From Paramoeba atlantica (taxonomy: Eukaryota > Discosea): a stretch of 64,000 nucleotides of DNA. The DNA is taken from assembly GCA_977017575.1 (NCBI GenBank), contig CDRNVI010000149.1, forward strand, positions 248,001 through 312,000, in the 5' to 3' direction. The position numbers and the translations under genes are program-made. This document shows positions 24,891 through 39,524 of the stretch, one piece after another; position 1 is the stretch's first letter, and each line of letters starts with the position of its first letter. The notes under the pieces were generated by a model. That model was given only the letters and a program-made list of their open reading frames with translations. It was not told where the DNA came from and did no database searches.

Positions 24891-25050
24891 GCTACTGATG
24901 GTTGGTCCGGTGAAATCTTAGGATTAGAGACAGTTACTTATTGATTTCGGTTAATAAGTTTGTTTTTGAGAATTTGAGTAAACCTTGCCAACTAAAAGAA
25001 GCAAAAGTCGTAACAAGGTATCCGTAGGTGAACCTGCGGATGGATCATTA
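22945..25050 (+). rRNA. 18S ribosomal RNA
   Basis: Begins TATCTGGTTGATCCTGCC and ends GGTGAACCTGCGGATGGATCATTA minus its first bases, the universal eukaryotic ends. The 530 loop (GTGCCAGCAGCCGCGGTAA), the AAACTTAAAGGAATTGACGG block and the decoding-site block TTGTACACACCGCCCGTCGC are intact. At 2106 bp it is ~300 bp longer than typical; the extra length is AT-rich and sits in variable regions (about 23610-23880 for V4 and 24470-24600 for V7). No intron is seen. At 24652-24660 the usual GCCCTTAGAT reads with one extra T. Confidence 0.98.
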
Positions 25051-25255
25051 ATATTATTACTTTATTAATCTTCTTTTCTTTTCAATAACTCTTATTTTGA
25101 AAAAGTGAAAATGTGTTTAAACTTTTTAAAATGTATTTTAACATTTTTATTGTTATTTAAACTCTTTTTTTTTGATATTTTAATTGTATCAAAAACTGTT
25201 CAAAATTCATTTGATAAAAATTAAAATGAAAATAAAACAACAAAAATAAAAAAAC
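25051..25255 (+). other. ITS1
   Basis: A 205-bp, very AT-rich spacer between 18S and 5.8S. Confidence 0.9.
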
Positions 25256-25413
25256 AACTTTTAACAATGGATATCTTGGTTCTCGTAACGATGAAGAACG
25301 CAGCAAAATGCGATACGTAATGTGAATTGCAGAACTCAGTGAATCATCGAATCTTTGAACGCATATTGCACTTTTAGGTTTTATCCTAAGAGTATATTTA
25401 TTTGAGTGTCATT
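25256..25413 (+). rRNA. 5.8S ribosomal RNA
   Basis: 158 nt. Conserved core GATGAAGAACGCAGC, GCGATACGTAATGTGAATTG and GAATCATCGAATCTTTGAAC. The 3' end TTTGAGTGTCATT pairs with the 28S 5' end in other eukaryotes. Ends were set by comparison with the yeast layout and may be off by a few bases. Confidence 0.96.
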
Positions 25414-25727
25414 TTATTCTTTATCTTTTTTTAAAATTTATTTTTTACAAAAAGAGATTCTATTGAGAAACTATTTTCTATCTTTTCTTCATTGAAAATA
25501 AAATACTTTCTTAAAAATAATACTAAATCTTGAAAAAGTAAAAAGATACTAAAAAAAAAGAAAAAATTAATCGAATTTCAAATTCAATTCTATTTTTTTT
25601 TTGAAAAAATAGTAAAAAATAATAAATATCTTTATTTATTATTTTTCTTTTTTTCAAAATTGAATGTAATTTTATTTCAAAATTCAGTTTTTTTTAATTC
25701 TCTTTTAGTATTCTTTCTTTTTTGATT
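25414..25727 (+). other. ITS2
   Basis: About 314 bp, very AT-rich, between 5.8S and 28S. Confidence 0.9.
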
Positions 25728-29760
<4,033 letters not shown>

Positions 29761-30008
29761 TTTTTATTTTAAAAATAATACTATTTATTATTATTTTTTC
29801 TTTTTTACTTATTTTTAACTTGAGGTAACAGGTTTATTTACTTCCCTCTCCCTCCCTCATCATCCCTCTCTTACCGTCTCATTTTTTTCGTTCCATAAAT
29901 TTTACTTGAGGGTTGAGTATAACCGACTATCTTTATTTGTTTTTTTCTATATTTGTATTCTCTCCCGTTTTTCTTTTTTGGTTATTTTTTCACCTTTTTT
30001 GATAAGAT
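29761..30008 (+). other. 3' external spacer after 28S
   Basis: AT-rich sequence with two related short motifs (AACTTGAGG near 29818 and TACTTGAGGG near 29903). Pol I termination is expected here, but no known terminator motif is recognised. Confidence 0.4.
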
Positions 30009-30079
30009 GCGCTGCTAGTCTAGTGGCAGGATGTCCGCCTTCCAAGCGGACGGGCCGGGTTCGATTCCCGGGTGGCGCA
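30009..30079 (+). tRNA. tRNA-Gly (anticodon TCC)
   Basis: 71 nt. Acceptor GCGCTGC/GTGGCGC (with wobble pairs), anticodon arm TCCGC-CTTCCAA-GCGGA, T-arm CCGGG-TTCGATT-CCCGG, discriminator A. A run of ten Ts follows. Confidence 0.93.
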
Positions 30080-30370
30080 TTTTTTTTTTCAAAATCCCTT
30101 CAAGGTCACCTGGCTCGCAGCCACCCCTTCTCCTTTGCAAGAGCTCTTGATATCTGGTATCAGTTCCCTTTCGGTTTTTCTTGCTTCAAATGGAGATTCA
30201 AAAATTTGTAACACCCTTTTTAATCAGTGTCTCTTTTTTATTCATATTTTTTTTGGGAGAAAAACACAGCCATTCCAGATACCACCCCAAAATACAGGCG
30301 GCCAGAACCTAATTCCAGTGAGCGTTTTTTTTTTTCATTTTTTTTTCTTTTTTTGAAAATATGCAAATAT
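30080..30370. other. Spacer between tRNA-Gly and tRNA-His
   Basis: A mixed ~290-bp stretch without a recognisable gene. Confidence 0.4.
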
Positions 30371-30442
30371 GCTGCCATAGCTTAGTTGGCAGAGTGCAGG
30401 ATTGTGGCTCCTGAGACCTGGGTTCGATTCCCGGTGGTGGCA
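30371..30442 (+). tRNA. tRNA-His (anticodon GTG)
   Basis: 72 nt. Acceptor GCTGCCA/TGGTGGC, anticodon arm CAGGA-TTGTGGC-TCCTG, T-arm CTGGG-TTCGATT-CCCGG, discriminator A, then a T run. The extra G at position -1 of histidine tRNAs is normally added after transcription in eukaryotes, and the genome has T there. Confidence 0.93.
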
Positions 30443-30760
30443 TTTTTTCATTTCTTTTTTCTTTTTTCTTTTTTTTTTTTCCCTTTTTTTTTTTCCCTTT
30501 TTTTTTTTTCCCCTTTTTTTTTTTTTCCCCTTTTTTTCTTTTTCCTTTCCTTTTTCCTTTCCTTTTTCCTTTCCTTTTTCCTTTCCTTTTTCCTTTCCTT
30601 TTTCCTTTCCTTTTCCCTTTCCCTTTCCCTTTCCCTTTCCCTTTCCCTTTCCCTTCCCTTTCCCTTTTCTTTCCTTTCTTTTTCTCTAATCTTTCTTTTC
30701 TTCTTTCTTTTTCCCCCTCTCTTATTTCTTTTTTTTTTCCTTCTTCTTTGTTGCAATTCT
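30443..30760 (+). repeat. Pyrimidine minisatellite after tRNA-His
   Basis: T/C-only sequence: about five copies of the 12-mer CTTTTTCCTTTC (30538-30610), then about nine copies of the hexamer CCCTTT (30612-30665). Confidence 0.85.
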
Positions 30761-31050
30761 TTTTTTTCTTTCTATCAGTCTTTTGAGATTCTCAATTGAT
30801 AAAGTTTTGTCCAATCACAACCAGTATTTGTCAATTATTCAAGACAAGTTGTATTCTCTTGCTGTGCCTTGATCTTCTCTTTCAAATTGGATTTGATTTG
30901 TTTTTGTTTTTTATGTGTTTTCTTAATTTTTTAAAGTTGATAAAGTTTTTTTTGATTTTTTTGATTTATCTTTTCTTTCAGCTCTTCTTTCAATTGTGAA
31001 CTGATCAAGTCCCAGTGGCCACTAAAAAAAAATCTTTTTTTTAAAACAAG
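30761..31050. other. Spacer
   Basis: T-rich sequence; nothing recognised. Confidence 0.35.
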
Positions 31051-31051
31051 T

Positions 31052-31110
31052 GGTTCCATAGCTGGCAGAGCACCACCCTGGTAAGGTGGAGAATCTGAAA
31101 GTCAAACTTG
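31052..31110 (+). pseudogene. tRNA-Thr-like fragment (anticodon loop GGT)
   Basis: GGTTCCATAGCTGGCAGAGC resembles an acceptor/D-arm missing a few D-loop bases. CCACC-CTGGTAA-GGTGG is a perfect anticodon arm reading GGT. No T-arm or matching acceptor 3' strand follows. The arm looks more like bacterial or organellar tRNA-Thr(GGU) than a standard nuclear one. It could also be the head of an old SINE. Confidence 0.35.
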
Positions 31111-31600
31111 CTCCTCTTTATACTGCAATTTGGAAAAGGGACTTTGAAGTGCTCTGGTGGGAAAACACAAAAACTTTTGGTTGGGGAATCAAACAATATG
31201 AAGATGACACTGCTGTTGATAGGAAGAGGCCAACTTTTTTGTCAAACTTCCAAAGTTCCAAACTTTTCTGTTGTAGAGCATTGCATGGGTTGGTTGTGCT
31301 CAGGGATGGCATTTTGTAATGGTTTCCCCTTGCTAAGTCAGTATCTTGTTGCTGGATCTTGAAAAATTACAGCTCCATTCCTCTACTAAAGATTAGGGCT
31401 CAAAAGGTGGTTTACAGTCCTGTCATCATCAGGCAAAACCACTTCAGGAATTGTTCAAGCAATTTGAGAATGTTGAAGAGCATTTTATTTCAAGAGCCTG
31501 TGTTAAAAGCACATAGGTTATCATAGAAACCAGTGATGATATGATGGCTTTTCTGAGTTTGATGACTTCACAAAAAAACAGAGTCTGAACATGGACATTG
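31111..31600. other. Spacer between tRNA-Thr-like fragment and tRNA-Met
   Basis: Moderately complex sequence with short frames (31086-31319, 77 codons). I do not recognise any product; it may be relic coding DNA. Confidence 0.3.
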
Positions 31601-31673
31601 GCTTCCGTGGCTCAGTCGGTAGAGCGTCAGTCTCATAATCTGAAGGTCGTGAGTTCGATCCTCACCGGGAGCA
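31601..31673 (+). tRNA. tRNA-Met, elongator type (anticodon CAT)
   Basis: 73 nt. Acceptor GCTTCCG/CGGGAGC, D-arm GCTCAGTCGGTAGAGC, anticodon arm TCAGT-CTCATAA-TCTGA as in eukaryotic elongator tRNA-Met, T-arm GTGAG-TTCGATC-CTCAC, discriminator A. Followed by a T run. Confidence 0.93.
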
Positions 31674-32686
31674 CTTTTTTTTTTGTCTTTTGATTTTTTT
31701 TTTGAATCAGGGTGGAGTTTATTGACTTGTTTTCGATTTTTGACATTGAGAAAAGTTATGAAATTCATCAGGTTCAGTGAAAAGTACAAGTCAATGAAAA
31801 CACAGCAACACAATCTTCATCCATTTTCTTTTTTCAATTTTTACAGGTTTGAAATCATGTAATGGTGGAACTCAGAGCAGAGAAGATATGATCTCACCCA
31901 GATACCCCATCTTCAACAAAAACAATTGGCAGCCCAGGATGCAACACTCAAGGAACACATCAGACTACAATTGAAGGTTTAAAGACTCAAATTTCAAAAA
32001 CTGATGAGCCAAAGCAGAATATCACTCTGTTTGACAACAAGACAAGGGAGCTCTACAAACCGGTTTCTTGGCTGATTCATGATGATGTAACACCAGCAGG
32101 AATGATCAAAGAACTTGATGAATAACAGGTGGAAATTTGTGTGAGGTTGCTTTCATGCATGAGGATATTCAAGAGCAGTTGAAAACCTGGCAAAAATCCC
32201 TGGGGAAAAAATGGTGCCCAAAATCCCAACAGACATCTGGCAGTACATACAGAAGGATGGTGAACTGAAGGCTGGGAGCAGTTGCGACTGAGGAGCATCT
32301 TCAGGCAATGTCCAACATCCTACATATCATGAGAGCCATCCCAGGTGCCAAGGAAGATAAGACTCAATCCGACCAATTGCTTAAAACATTGATTGCGCTC
32401 ATAACAATGTATTCCTTGAGGATGTGTGTGTTGTAATTACAAAATGTTGCTCACCAGAAACTCAACCTTTCACCTTTGGATTTTAAATCTCCACCAACTG
32501 TTGTCAGGAGAGAGGAGATAGCAAGAGCTCAATTGAGGAAGAAGTCTACAGAGGAGTCAGAGAAGGGGATTGTGTGAAAGTGATGGGGCAGTCTGTTGCA
32601 ACCACTTTGAAGCAAAGCCACCATTCAAGAAAAGAAGAAGGTTTGCGCACCAAACTGCTACCACCTTTGTTGATTGTGGAAATTCC
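31674..32686 (+). other. Decayed coding-like sequence, unidentified
   Basis: Between about 31860 and 32680 the composition becomes codon-like, with many short plus-strand frames interrupted by stops and frameshifts. No domain is recognised. A former mobile-element gene is likely from the neighbourhood, but that is inference. Confidence 0.3.
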
Positions 32687-33801
32687 AAAGGGAGACAGTC
32701 CCCTTTTTTTAGGGGTCTAAAATAAATGACTTGTACTCTCTGAAGTGGAGAGTCGGAAAAGTCACTTTTTTGGTGATTGACTTGGGCAATCAAAAATAAC
32801 TGGAGAGGGACAATAAGAATTAACTAATTTTTTATGACAAGCCAGAGCAAAGTTGATCAAACAATTATGTTGGTCTTTATCTTCATAGAAGGGGCAAGAG
32901 AGAGCAGCAAAAGTCTGTTTACACCAACCATACGGTGACTCAACTTTTCCTCTTACAAATGCAATTGCTTCATTTTTCTCTTGATCCTCAGCACTCAATG
33001 AATGGGGAACTCTCTTTCCACGGATTATTCGAGGCCTTCCAGCGTTTGACTTGTTTGTGACCAACACCAACTTATCGAAAAATTTTGTTGCTGCTCGAAA
33101 GTGGTTGTCTGCAATGATGTGTGGTCCCAGAAAAGAGGTCATCAAGTCGATTCGCATAAAAAATAGTGATATCTCCATCATAATCTTTTGGTGAATGGAT
33201 CCCACTAACCCATTCAGCCCCACCTTTTGCATTGTGAAGTGTCACCCACCACCAACCAGGAGCTTTAAGTTTGTGTGAGTACCATTTTGCCCTCCACTTC
33301 TTGCGAACTGTCTGTTGGGCCCTTTAATTTTAAAATCAGATGAATCCATCCATAAACAGTCAGATTGGCATGGTGGTGGTTGTTCAGTTCTTTGGGCCAT
33401 TTCCACAAATGAAAGAAAGGGTGCTTGGGACCAAGATTGTTTATGCCCACTTTAGCAACTCAAAGCGAACAACTTGAACTGTTGTGTTGGATTGCTTTTT
33501 GGCCCATTGGGAGCCAATTGTGCACCTTTTTTCGGAGTTTGCCCATCCCAACCGCAAATAGATCCTTGTACATTACAAGATGATACACAGACACAGCAAA
33601 ACCAGAAGGTCTCTGTTCACTCCAAAGCTTTGGTTTTTGAGATTCCAAAAAATTTAGAATCTCCTTCAAAGTCTCTTCTCCCAGCTTCTCTTTCACAGCA
33701 AATATGATATCTTTCTTTCTCAACCCTTCAACCCCCACCATTGGTGAAAGAGTACAACTCATTTTATTTAGCTCTCTAAATTAGGGGACTATCTCCCAAA
33801 G
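32687..33801 (-). mobile_element. TIR DNA transposon relic, PIF/Harbinger-like
   Basis: Ends are inverted repeats of ~40 bp. The left reads GGGAGACAGTCCCC then TTTAGGGGTCTAAAATAAATGA. The reverse complement of the right reads GGGAGATAGTCCCC then TAATTTAGAGAGCTAAATAAAATGA. Both are flanked by AAA, consistent with a 3-bp target duplication. The interior carries minus-strand DDE transposase remnants. At ~1.1 kb it is short for an autonomous member. Confidence 0.7.
32762..33762 (-). pseudogene. DDE transposase remnant (PIF/Harbinger-like)
   Basis: Read on the minus strand over three frames: an N-terminal part at 33460-33762; a DSSDFKIKGP block near 33330 with the first catalytic Asp; a WVSGIHSPKDYDG block; IIADNHF near 33115, a plausible second Asp; and RGKVESPYGWCKQTF near 32930, a plausible catalytic Glu. 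The order and spacing fit the DDE_4 transposase superfamily. At least two frameshifts make it non-functional. Confidence 0.6.
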
Positions 33802-34670
33802 AAAATTGTCGATTATTTCATTACAGTGAACATTGAGCATCTATTCTGTGGTCTCTCAAATAATCCTCAAAGAGTGTGTGGCTGTGTACAACAAAATTCC
33901 TCAATCTGGTTTTTTGACATCCTTGCACAGGACAATTTGGAGAGCAATAAAGGTGCAGGGTGTTTTGGAAACCCTGACCCCCCCCCCAAACAGTCTGTGT
34001 CTGGTTGGTGTTTTACATTGTGTCAATCCCAAACTTGTTTCCTTTGAATTTTGGTATCAGAAAAGAGGCCTCATATATCCATGGAAAAGGAAAGGAGGAA
34101 GCTCCAAGCTTTGAAGAACTTCAGAGTGATTACCAACACTTTGAGTGGAGAGTTATTGGGTCAAATGTGAAGGAACTTGGAGATGATCTGAAGCTCCATA
34201 TTACCTTGCTGGATTCAATTAGTTGGGAGATGGTGACTGAGGCACTGTGGACCCCCTCTTTATCCTAGATGGTTTTCGACAAGCACTTGGGGCAACTTGA
34301 AGAGGAGGAAGACGTTTTGGATGGCATGAGGTATTCGAAATTTGATACAAAGCGAAATTTTTGGATTTGGGGAAATGTGGTGGGAATTGGTCCCTTGTGA
34401 TTTCCAACTTCCTTCTGGAATCCTGTTTTACCAATAATGTGACTTGTCCACAAAGCGCCAAGAATCCCCAATCAAGTTTACCAAGCCTGTGTGAGAAGGT
34501 TAAGGCTTTGAACTGATACAGGCTCTCAATACAATGTTCAATGTGGCTGAAGTGCTCAATAACTCTGAAGAAGACAAGGAGAAACACAACAAGCCTTTGA
34601 ATTTGAGTGCGTCCTTTGTGCCACTCTGTGGGGTCACAAATAAAATTTTTATTCTTATTTCTCTCAACAA
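33802..34670 (+). other. Decayed coding-like sequence, unidentified
   Basis: Short overlapping frames (33826-34047, 33833-34114 and 34005-34268, +) suggest a frame-broken old gene. No motif is recognised. Confidence 0.3.
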
Positions 34671-35640
34671 AACAATTTGATTTTAAACAACAAAAAAAGA
34701 GGAGTGGGGGGGGGCGGGAACATCACCCACTCACTTGCTCTTTAAAATAATAAATTGATTTTTATTGAATCTAACAATTACTTTTTGAAAAGGCAACAAT
34801 CCTTTTTTTTTTCCCCTGCCTCTCTCTCTCTTTTCTTTCTTGTCTCCACTTCAAATATGATTTTTTGGGGGGTCACCAAAATACATTCAAAAAGAGAAAA
34901 AAATTAAAAACAGCAGTTTGAAAAGTTTGAAATGACAAAAAAAGAAAGAAAACCTCAGAACAATCTTTGGAAGGTTGAGACAAAAATCCAAAAAGACAAA
35001 AAAAAAGGAAAGGAAAGAAAGAAAAACAAAAGAAACAAAAGAAACAAAAGAAACAAAAGAAACAAAAGAAACAAACCATGAAAAGTCAAAAAAAAAACCA
35101 AAGGAAAAAGAGGAGATCCCTTGAATTCAACAACCCAAACACAAACTTTTACTGAACAAAGTCTCTCTCTCTTTCTCTCTCTCTCTTCTCTCTTCCTCCT
35201 TTTCACAAAACAAAAAAAAAGCATTGAGCCGCTGATTTAGATCCCTTAATTTTTCGGGAAAGAGAAAGGGCGAAAAGATGCTCTTTGTTGGCTTGATAAT
35301 TGGTTGTTTTTTTTTTTTTGTTTTTTCTTCCTCTTCTTCTCTCCTCTTCACCCTCCTCAGTTTTCTTCTTCCGACCTCTTCAGCTCCTCCTCCCTCTCTT
35401 TTTTCCTTTCTTTCATTCCCTTTTCCACTCAATGTGACCTCAGTTGAGGGAGCTTCCAAACTGACTTGAACAACTGCCTTTTTCTGTTCACACATTGGTG
35501 GGGTGTGGTGATGGGGGGAGAGGGGGTAAAAGGGGGGAATGCAAAGGGAGAGGGGGGAGGGAGGGGGGAGGGAGGGGGGAGGGTTAAAAGGGATGGTGGT
35601 AGCGTTCTGGCTGATCAAGAAGAGAGGTTTTTTCCTCCTT
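34671..35640. other. Low-complexity spacer
   Basis: Includes about five copies of the 10-mer AAACAAAAGA at 35027-35075, CT repeats at 35160-35200 and a G-rich GGGAGGGAGG run at 35515-35585. No gene. Confidence 0.6.
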
Positions 35641-35966
35641 CTCCTTTTCTTTTCCTTTGCCTCCTTTTTTTGTTTTTTGTTTTTTTGAGTTTTCCTTATT
35701 GTTTTTTGTTTTTGAGTTTTCCTTTTTTTTTCTTTCTTTTCTTGGGTTTCCTTTTTCTCCTTTTTTCTTTTCTTTCTTTTGTCTTTCCCTTTTTTTTTTC
35801 TTGTTTTTTTTTTCTTTTTTTCTCACTGCTGTTTTCCCCCTTTGTCTTTTCTCTCTTGAGGGTAATTCTTTTTTTGGTTCCTCTCTTTTCTTTCCTTTTT
35901 GTTCATGAGATCGGAAGATTTCATCTGGGAGGACAATATTTTTCTATTTTTTTCATTTATATTTTT

Positions 35967-36012
35967 CATACTCTCTGGATGTGAATCTGAAAATTTAAAC
36001 CCAGAGAGTATG
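35967..36012 (-). repeat. Palindromic hairpin element, copy 3
   Basis: Arms CATACTCTCTGG and CCAGAGAGTATG match perfectly and extend by TTT/AAA to 35964-36015. The centre is the inverted version of that in copies 2 and 4. Confidence 0.85.
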
Positions 36013-36144
36013 AAACAAAATTACAAATACCCACAATCACAATGGAAAACAAAAAATGGAAGAGCAAGAGGGGGGGGTTCTTGGGGGGGGGGGAGAGAGA
36101 ATGGGAGAGGAGGGTGAGCAACACACAACCTCTGTTTTTTTGCT

Positions 36145-36325
36145 TCTCTTCTTCTTCTTCTCTCTCTTTCTCCTTCTCTCCTTCTCTCCTCTTCTCTTTC
36201 TCTTTTTCTTCTGCTTTTTCTTTCTCTCTCTCTTCTCTCTTCTCTCTTTCTCTTCTCTCTTCTCTCTTTCTCTTCTCTCTTTCTATTATTTGTTAAAAAA
36301 GGCTTTTGGCAAACAACTATCTCCT
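36145..36325 (+). repeat. Duplicated CT-rich block, copy 1
   Basis: A CT array ends in the unique sequence ATTATTTGTTAAAAAAGGCT followed by TTTGGCAAACAACTATCTC. It is shared with 36717-36948. Confidence 0.7.
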
Positions 36326-36613
36326 TTCTTCTCTTGTTTTATTTGTTTTTTTTTCTTTTTTCTTTTTCTTTTTCTTTTTTTTCTTTTCTTTTTCTTTTAA
36401 CTTTTTCATTCTTCTCTCTCTTTCTCTCTCCCCTTTTCTCTCCCTCTCTCTTCTCTCTCTTCTCTTTCTAGTGATCTTTCTGACAATACTTTGAGAGGGC
36501 TGTTCCATTAGAAATTGAAAATCTTCATGTCCAAATCATGTTTTTTTTTTTTATTTTTTATTTTTTTATTTTGTTTTATTTTTATTTTATTTTTATTTTT
36601 ATTTTTATTTTCA

Positions 36614-36644
<31 letters not shown>

Positions 36645-36716
36645 TTATTATTTTATTATTTTATTATTTTTTTTTTTTCTTTCTTTTATTATTCTTTTAA
36701 TAATTTTATCATATTT

Positions 36717-36948
36717 AATTCTTCTCTCTCTTTCTCCTTCTCTCCTTCTCTCCTTCTCTCCTTCTCTCCTTCTCTCCTTCTCTCCTTCTCTCCTTCTCTC
36801 CTTCTCTCCTCTCTCTCTCTTCTCTCCTCTCTCTCTCTTCTCCTCTTCTCTTTCTCTTTCTCTTCCGCTTTTTCTTTCTCTCTCTCTTCTCTCTTCTCTC
36901 TTCTCTCTATTATTTGTTAAAAAAGGCTTTTGGCGGACAACTATCTCA
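36717..36948 (+). repeat. Duplicated CT-rich block, copy 2
   Basis: Same order of CT modules and the same end, with AA replaced by GG in TTTGGCGGACAACTATCTC. Confidence 0.7.
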
Positions 36949-37578
36949 GTGGGCAATGCCTGTTGAATTAATTTTGCACGACCCTCTGATCTTCTTCAAA
37001 TGTTTTTCTTTTCTTTTTCTTTTCTTTTTTTTCTTTTTTTTCTTCTGATTATTTTTTGGATAAATTATACTGTTCTGATGATTATTTTTCTTTTCTTTCT
37101 TTCTCTCTCTCTTTTCTCTCTCACTTTTCTCTCTCTTTCTCTTTTTCTTCTCTCCCTCTCCTCTCCTCTCTCTCTCTCTCTCTCTTCTCTCTCCCTTTCA
37201 TAATATTTTTTTTTTTTTATTTCTTTTCTTTCCCTCTTCTTTCTTTTTTTCTTTCTTTCCCTCTTCTTTCTTTCTTTTTTCTTTCTTTCTTCTTTCTTTC
37301 TTTTCTCTTTGTAGGTATTTCAGTAAGAATTCATTCACATGACCACTCAACTCACGAATCTTGTTCAAATGTATTTTTTTCTTTTTTTCTTTTTCTTTTT
37401 CTTTCTTTTTTCGTTCTCTTTTTCTTAAGATCAAAAACCTTTATTTTGTTGGGTGTTTTGTGATGTGTTTTTTTTCTTTTCTTTGTTTTTCTTTGTTTTT
37501 TTTTAATTGGAAAACTAATTTTTCTTTCTTTTCTTTTTTCTTTTTCTGTTAGATGACAATATAACCAAAAAACAAGAA

Positions 37579-37690
37579 AGACAGAACAATTGAAGGGATT
37601 TTGTGGTGATGTTTTGGAGTTTTATGAACAAATTAAAAAGTCCTTTTGATTTGTTCAAACAACTCTTTTTTCTTCTTTGACATTTTTCAG
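37579..37690 (+). repeat. Duplicated ~110-bp block, copy 1
   Basis: GAACAATTGAAGGGATT, then GGAGTTTTATGAACAAATTA and CCTTTTGATTTGTTCAAACA. A related copy lies at 38645-38755. Confidence 0.6.
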
Positions 37691-38364
37691 CGATTTGGGA
37701 CCCTCAAAGAATTGGAATGTCCCAGAAGATGATTCAATTCTTGGTAAGAGAGAGAAAGAGAGAGAGAGAGAGGAGCTGAGGAGTTAGGGAGTCAGGGAGA
37801 CTTGAGATCCCACCAAATGAGGTTCTTTTTTTTCTTTTTTTTTCTTTTTTTTTCTTGTTTTTTTTCTTTCTTTTTTTTCTTCTCTTTTTTCTTTGTTTTT
37901 TCTCTTTTTTTTTTCTTTCTTTTTTTTTCTTCCTTCCTTTTCTTTTGTTTAATCTTTTATTTTAGAACAGAGACAAAAGTGTTCCACATTTTCCATTCTT
38001 ATCAGAAAAGAGTGGAATTACATTGAAAAGGGTTCTTTTCTTTGATTGATCTGCTTTCAATCAGAGGTTTTTTCTTCTTTTCTTCCTGTTTCTTTCTTAT
38101 CTTTCCCCTTTTTCTCCCTTTCTTATCTCTTTTGTTTTTCCCCCTCTTTTCCTTCTTTTTCTTTTTTTCCCTTTCCTCCTTCCCCTTTCCTTTTGTTTTT
38201 TATTTTGAATTTTTTGATTGACTTTCTTTTTGAATGAAGGGAGTGGAAGTGGGTGGTTTTTAATACAAACAATAATGGAGAATTCATGATGGGGTAGAAA
38301 AATACACTTGGCACCTTTCTGATTTTCCACCTTCTCACCAAAGGCACTTTCTGCTGTGCAAGTT

Positions 38365-38450
38365 GTTGTCACCACTATTGTTTTGTCCTTGTTATCACAC
38401 CAGGTTTTCCCCCCTTCTTTATTTTGTGTTTTGTTGTTCCTGGAGTATTG
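38365..38450 (+). repeat. Dispersed repeat with TTG-rich tail, copy 3 (partial)
   Basis: Shares CACCAGGTTTTCC and TTTATTTTGTGTTTTG with copies 1 and 2, again followed by TTG-rich sequence to about 38530. Confidence 0.45.
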
Positions 38451-38644
38451 TGCATTGTTTGTGGGGGGATTGTTGTTTTATTGTTTTGTTGTTTGTTATT
38501 TGTTGGTGGTTTTTAGAGGTGGTTGTTTCTTGGTTGGATATTTGGGTTATGGGTTATTTGGTTTTGTTGAATACCTGTTGAGGGAGTGTCTTGTTGTGAT
38601 GATAATGTCTCCACTTTGTGCTTGTGATTAACACCCAAGATTGA

Positions 38645-38755
38645 GAAAGGCAAAACAAATTGAATGGATTGTAAGGAGTTTTATATATGAACAAGTTAAA
38701 TAGTTCTTTTGATATTGTTCAAACAACACTATTATTTCTTTGATGTTATTTAAGA
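38645..38755 (+). repeat. Duplicated ~110-bp block, copy 2
   Basis: AAACAAATTGAATGGATT, then GGAGTTTTATATATGAACAA and TTCTTTTGATATTGTTCAAA, collinear with 37579-37690. Confidence 0.6.
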
Positions 38756-39524
38756 GGATTAGACCTGGTGGATCCTTGAGAATATCAATTATTTCTTTAA
38801 TTATTTTATGACTCACCCCAGTTCAATGTTGGGACCTTTCTTTGATTTGGCATTCCCTTTGTCTTTTGAGAAACAAGAACTTTGAGAGAAATGGGAATCA
38901 TTTTACCTTGAGGGGACACTGGATCAGGGAGACCATCTATTAAGCTGTGAGAGGTAAGGACACAAGGTTCTTTTTTCTTTCTTTTTCTTACTAGTTTTTA
39001 TCTTCTTTATCTTTTCTTTTCACCTCCTTTTTCACATTTTTTTTTTGAACAGAGAACTCATTTCTTTTGATCTTTTTTGAAGAAGTGACTATTTTGGTTC
39101 TTTCCTTGTTCAGTGGCAATACAAGCAAAACTCAAATGACCTCAAGCAAGAAGACTTATACTCTCTCTGGGTACAAATTTTCAAATTAGCATCCAGAGAG
39201 TATGAAAATTCTGGGGGTTCATTGTTCTTTTGAAGAAAGTTATTTTTCAAATAATGTCTTCTATTTTTGTTTCAAAGGAAGGGGATTGAAAAACTTCTTT
39301 TTCAAACCTCAGGAGAATAAGGAGAAGGGCAAGAACCATCTATTCATCTAACAGGTTCAATTCTCACATAGTGAATTTTTTCATTTTTTTTTATCTCTTC
39401 TTCAATCTTTTCTTTCCTTCTCTTAGATTAGAAGTGAGAATGAGAACAAATATAAATATTTCCTCATTTATTACATCAAGATATTGCACAATTTGATCAG
39501 GTTTATTTTGGTTAACAATATTAT
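38756..39524. other. Spacer left of the piggyBac element
   Basis: Mixed AT-rich sequence holding only hairpin copy 4. Confidence 0.4.
39157..39204 (+). repeat. Palindromic hairpin element, copy 4
   Basis: Arms TATACTCTCTCTGGGT and ATCCAGAGAGTATG, with a 2-bp CT expansion in the left arm. The centre AAATTTTCAAATTAG matches copy 2. It lies ~320 bp left of the piggyBac element. Confidence 0.8.

Larger units (their letters stand above)
35640..38240 (+). repeat. T/C-rich region with TTTTTA and TTCTCTCC arrays
   Basis: Mostly pyrimidine, with TTTTTA hexamers at 36555-36665 and an 8-bp TCTCCTTC array at 36730-36810. Hairpin copy 3 lies inside it. Phe/Leu/Ser frames are artefacts. Confidence 0.75.

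Noticed and set aside
24525..24898. Short open frames within 18S and 28S
   Set aside because: They lie inside conserved rRNA sequence.
30612..30665. CCCTTT hexamer array looking like a telomeric repeat
   Set aside because: The hexamer is CCCTTT, not CCCTAA; it grades into neighbouring T/C minisatellites and is internal to the unit.
32725..32756. A fifth copy of the hairpin family (GTACTCTCTGAAGTGGAGAGTC)
   Set aside because: It shares only ACTCTCTG and has a different centre and a short stem, so it is not convincingly related.
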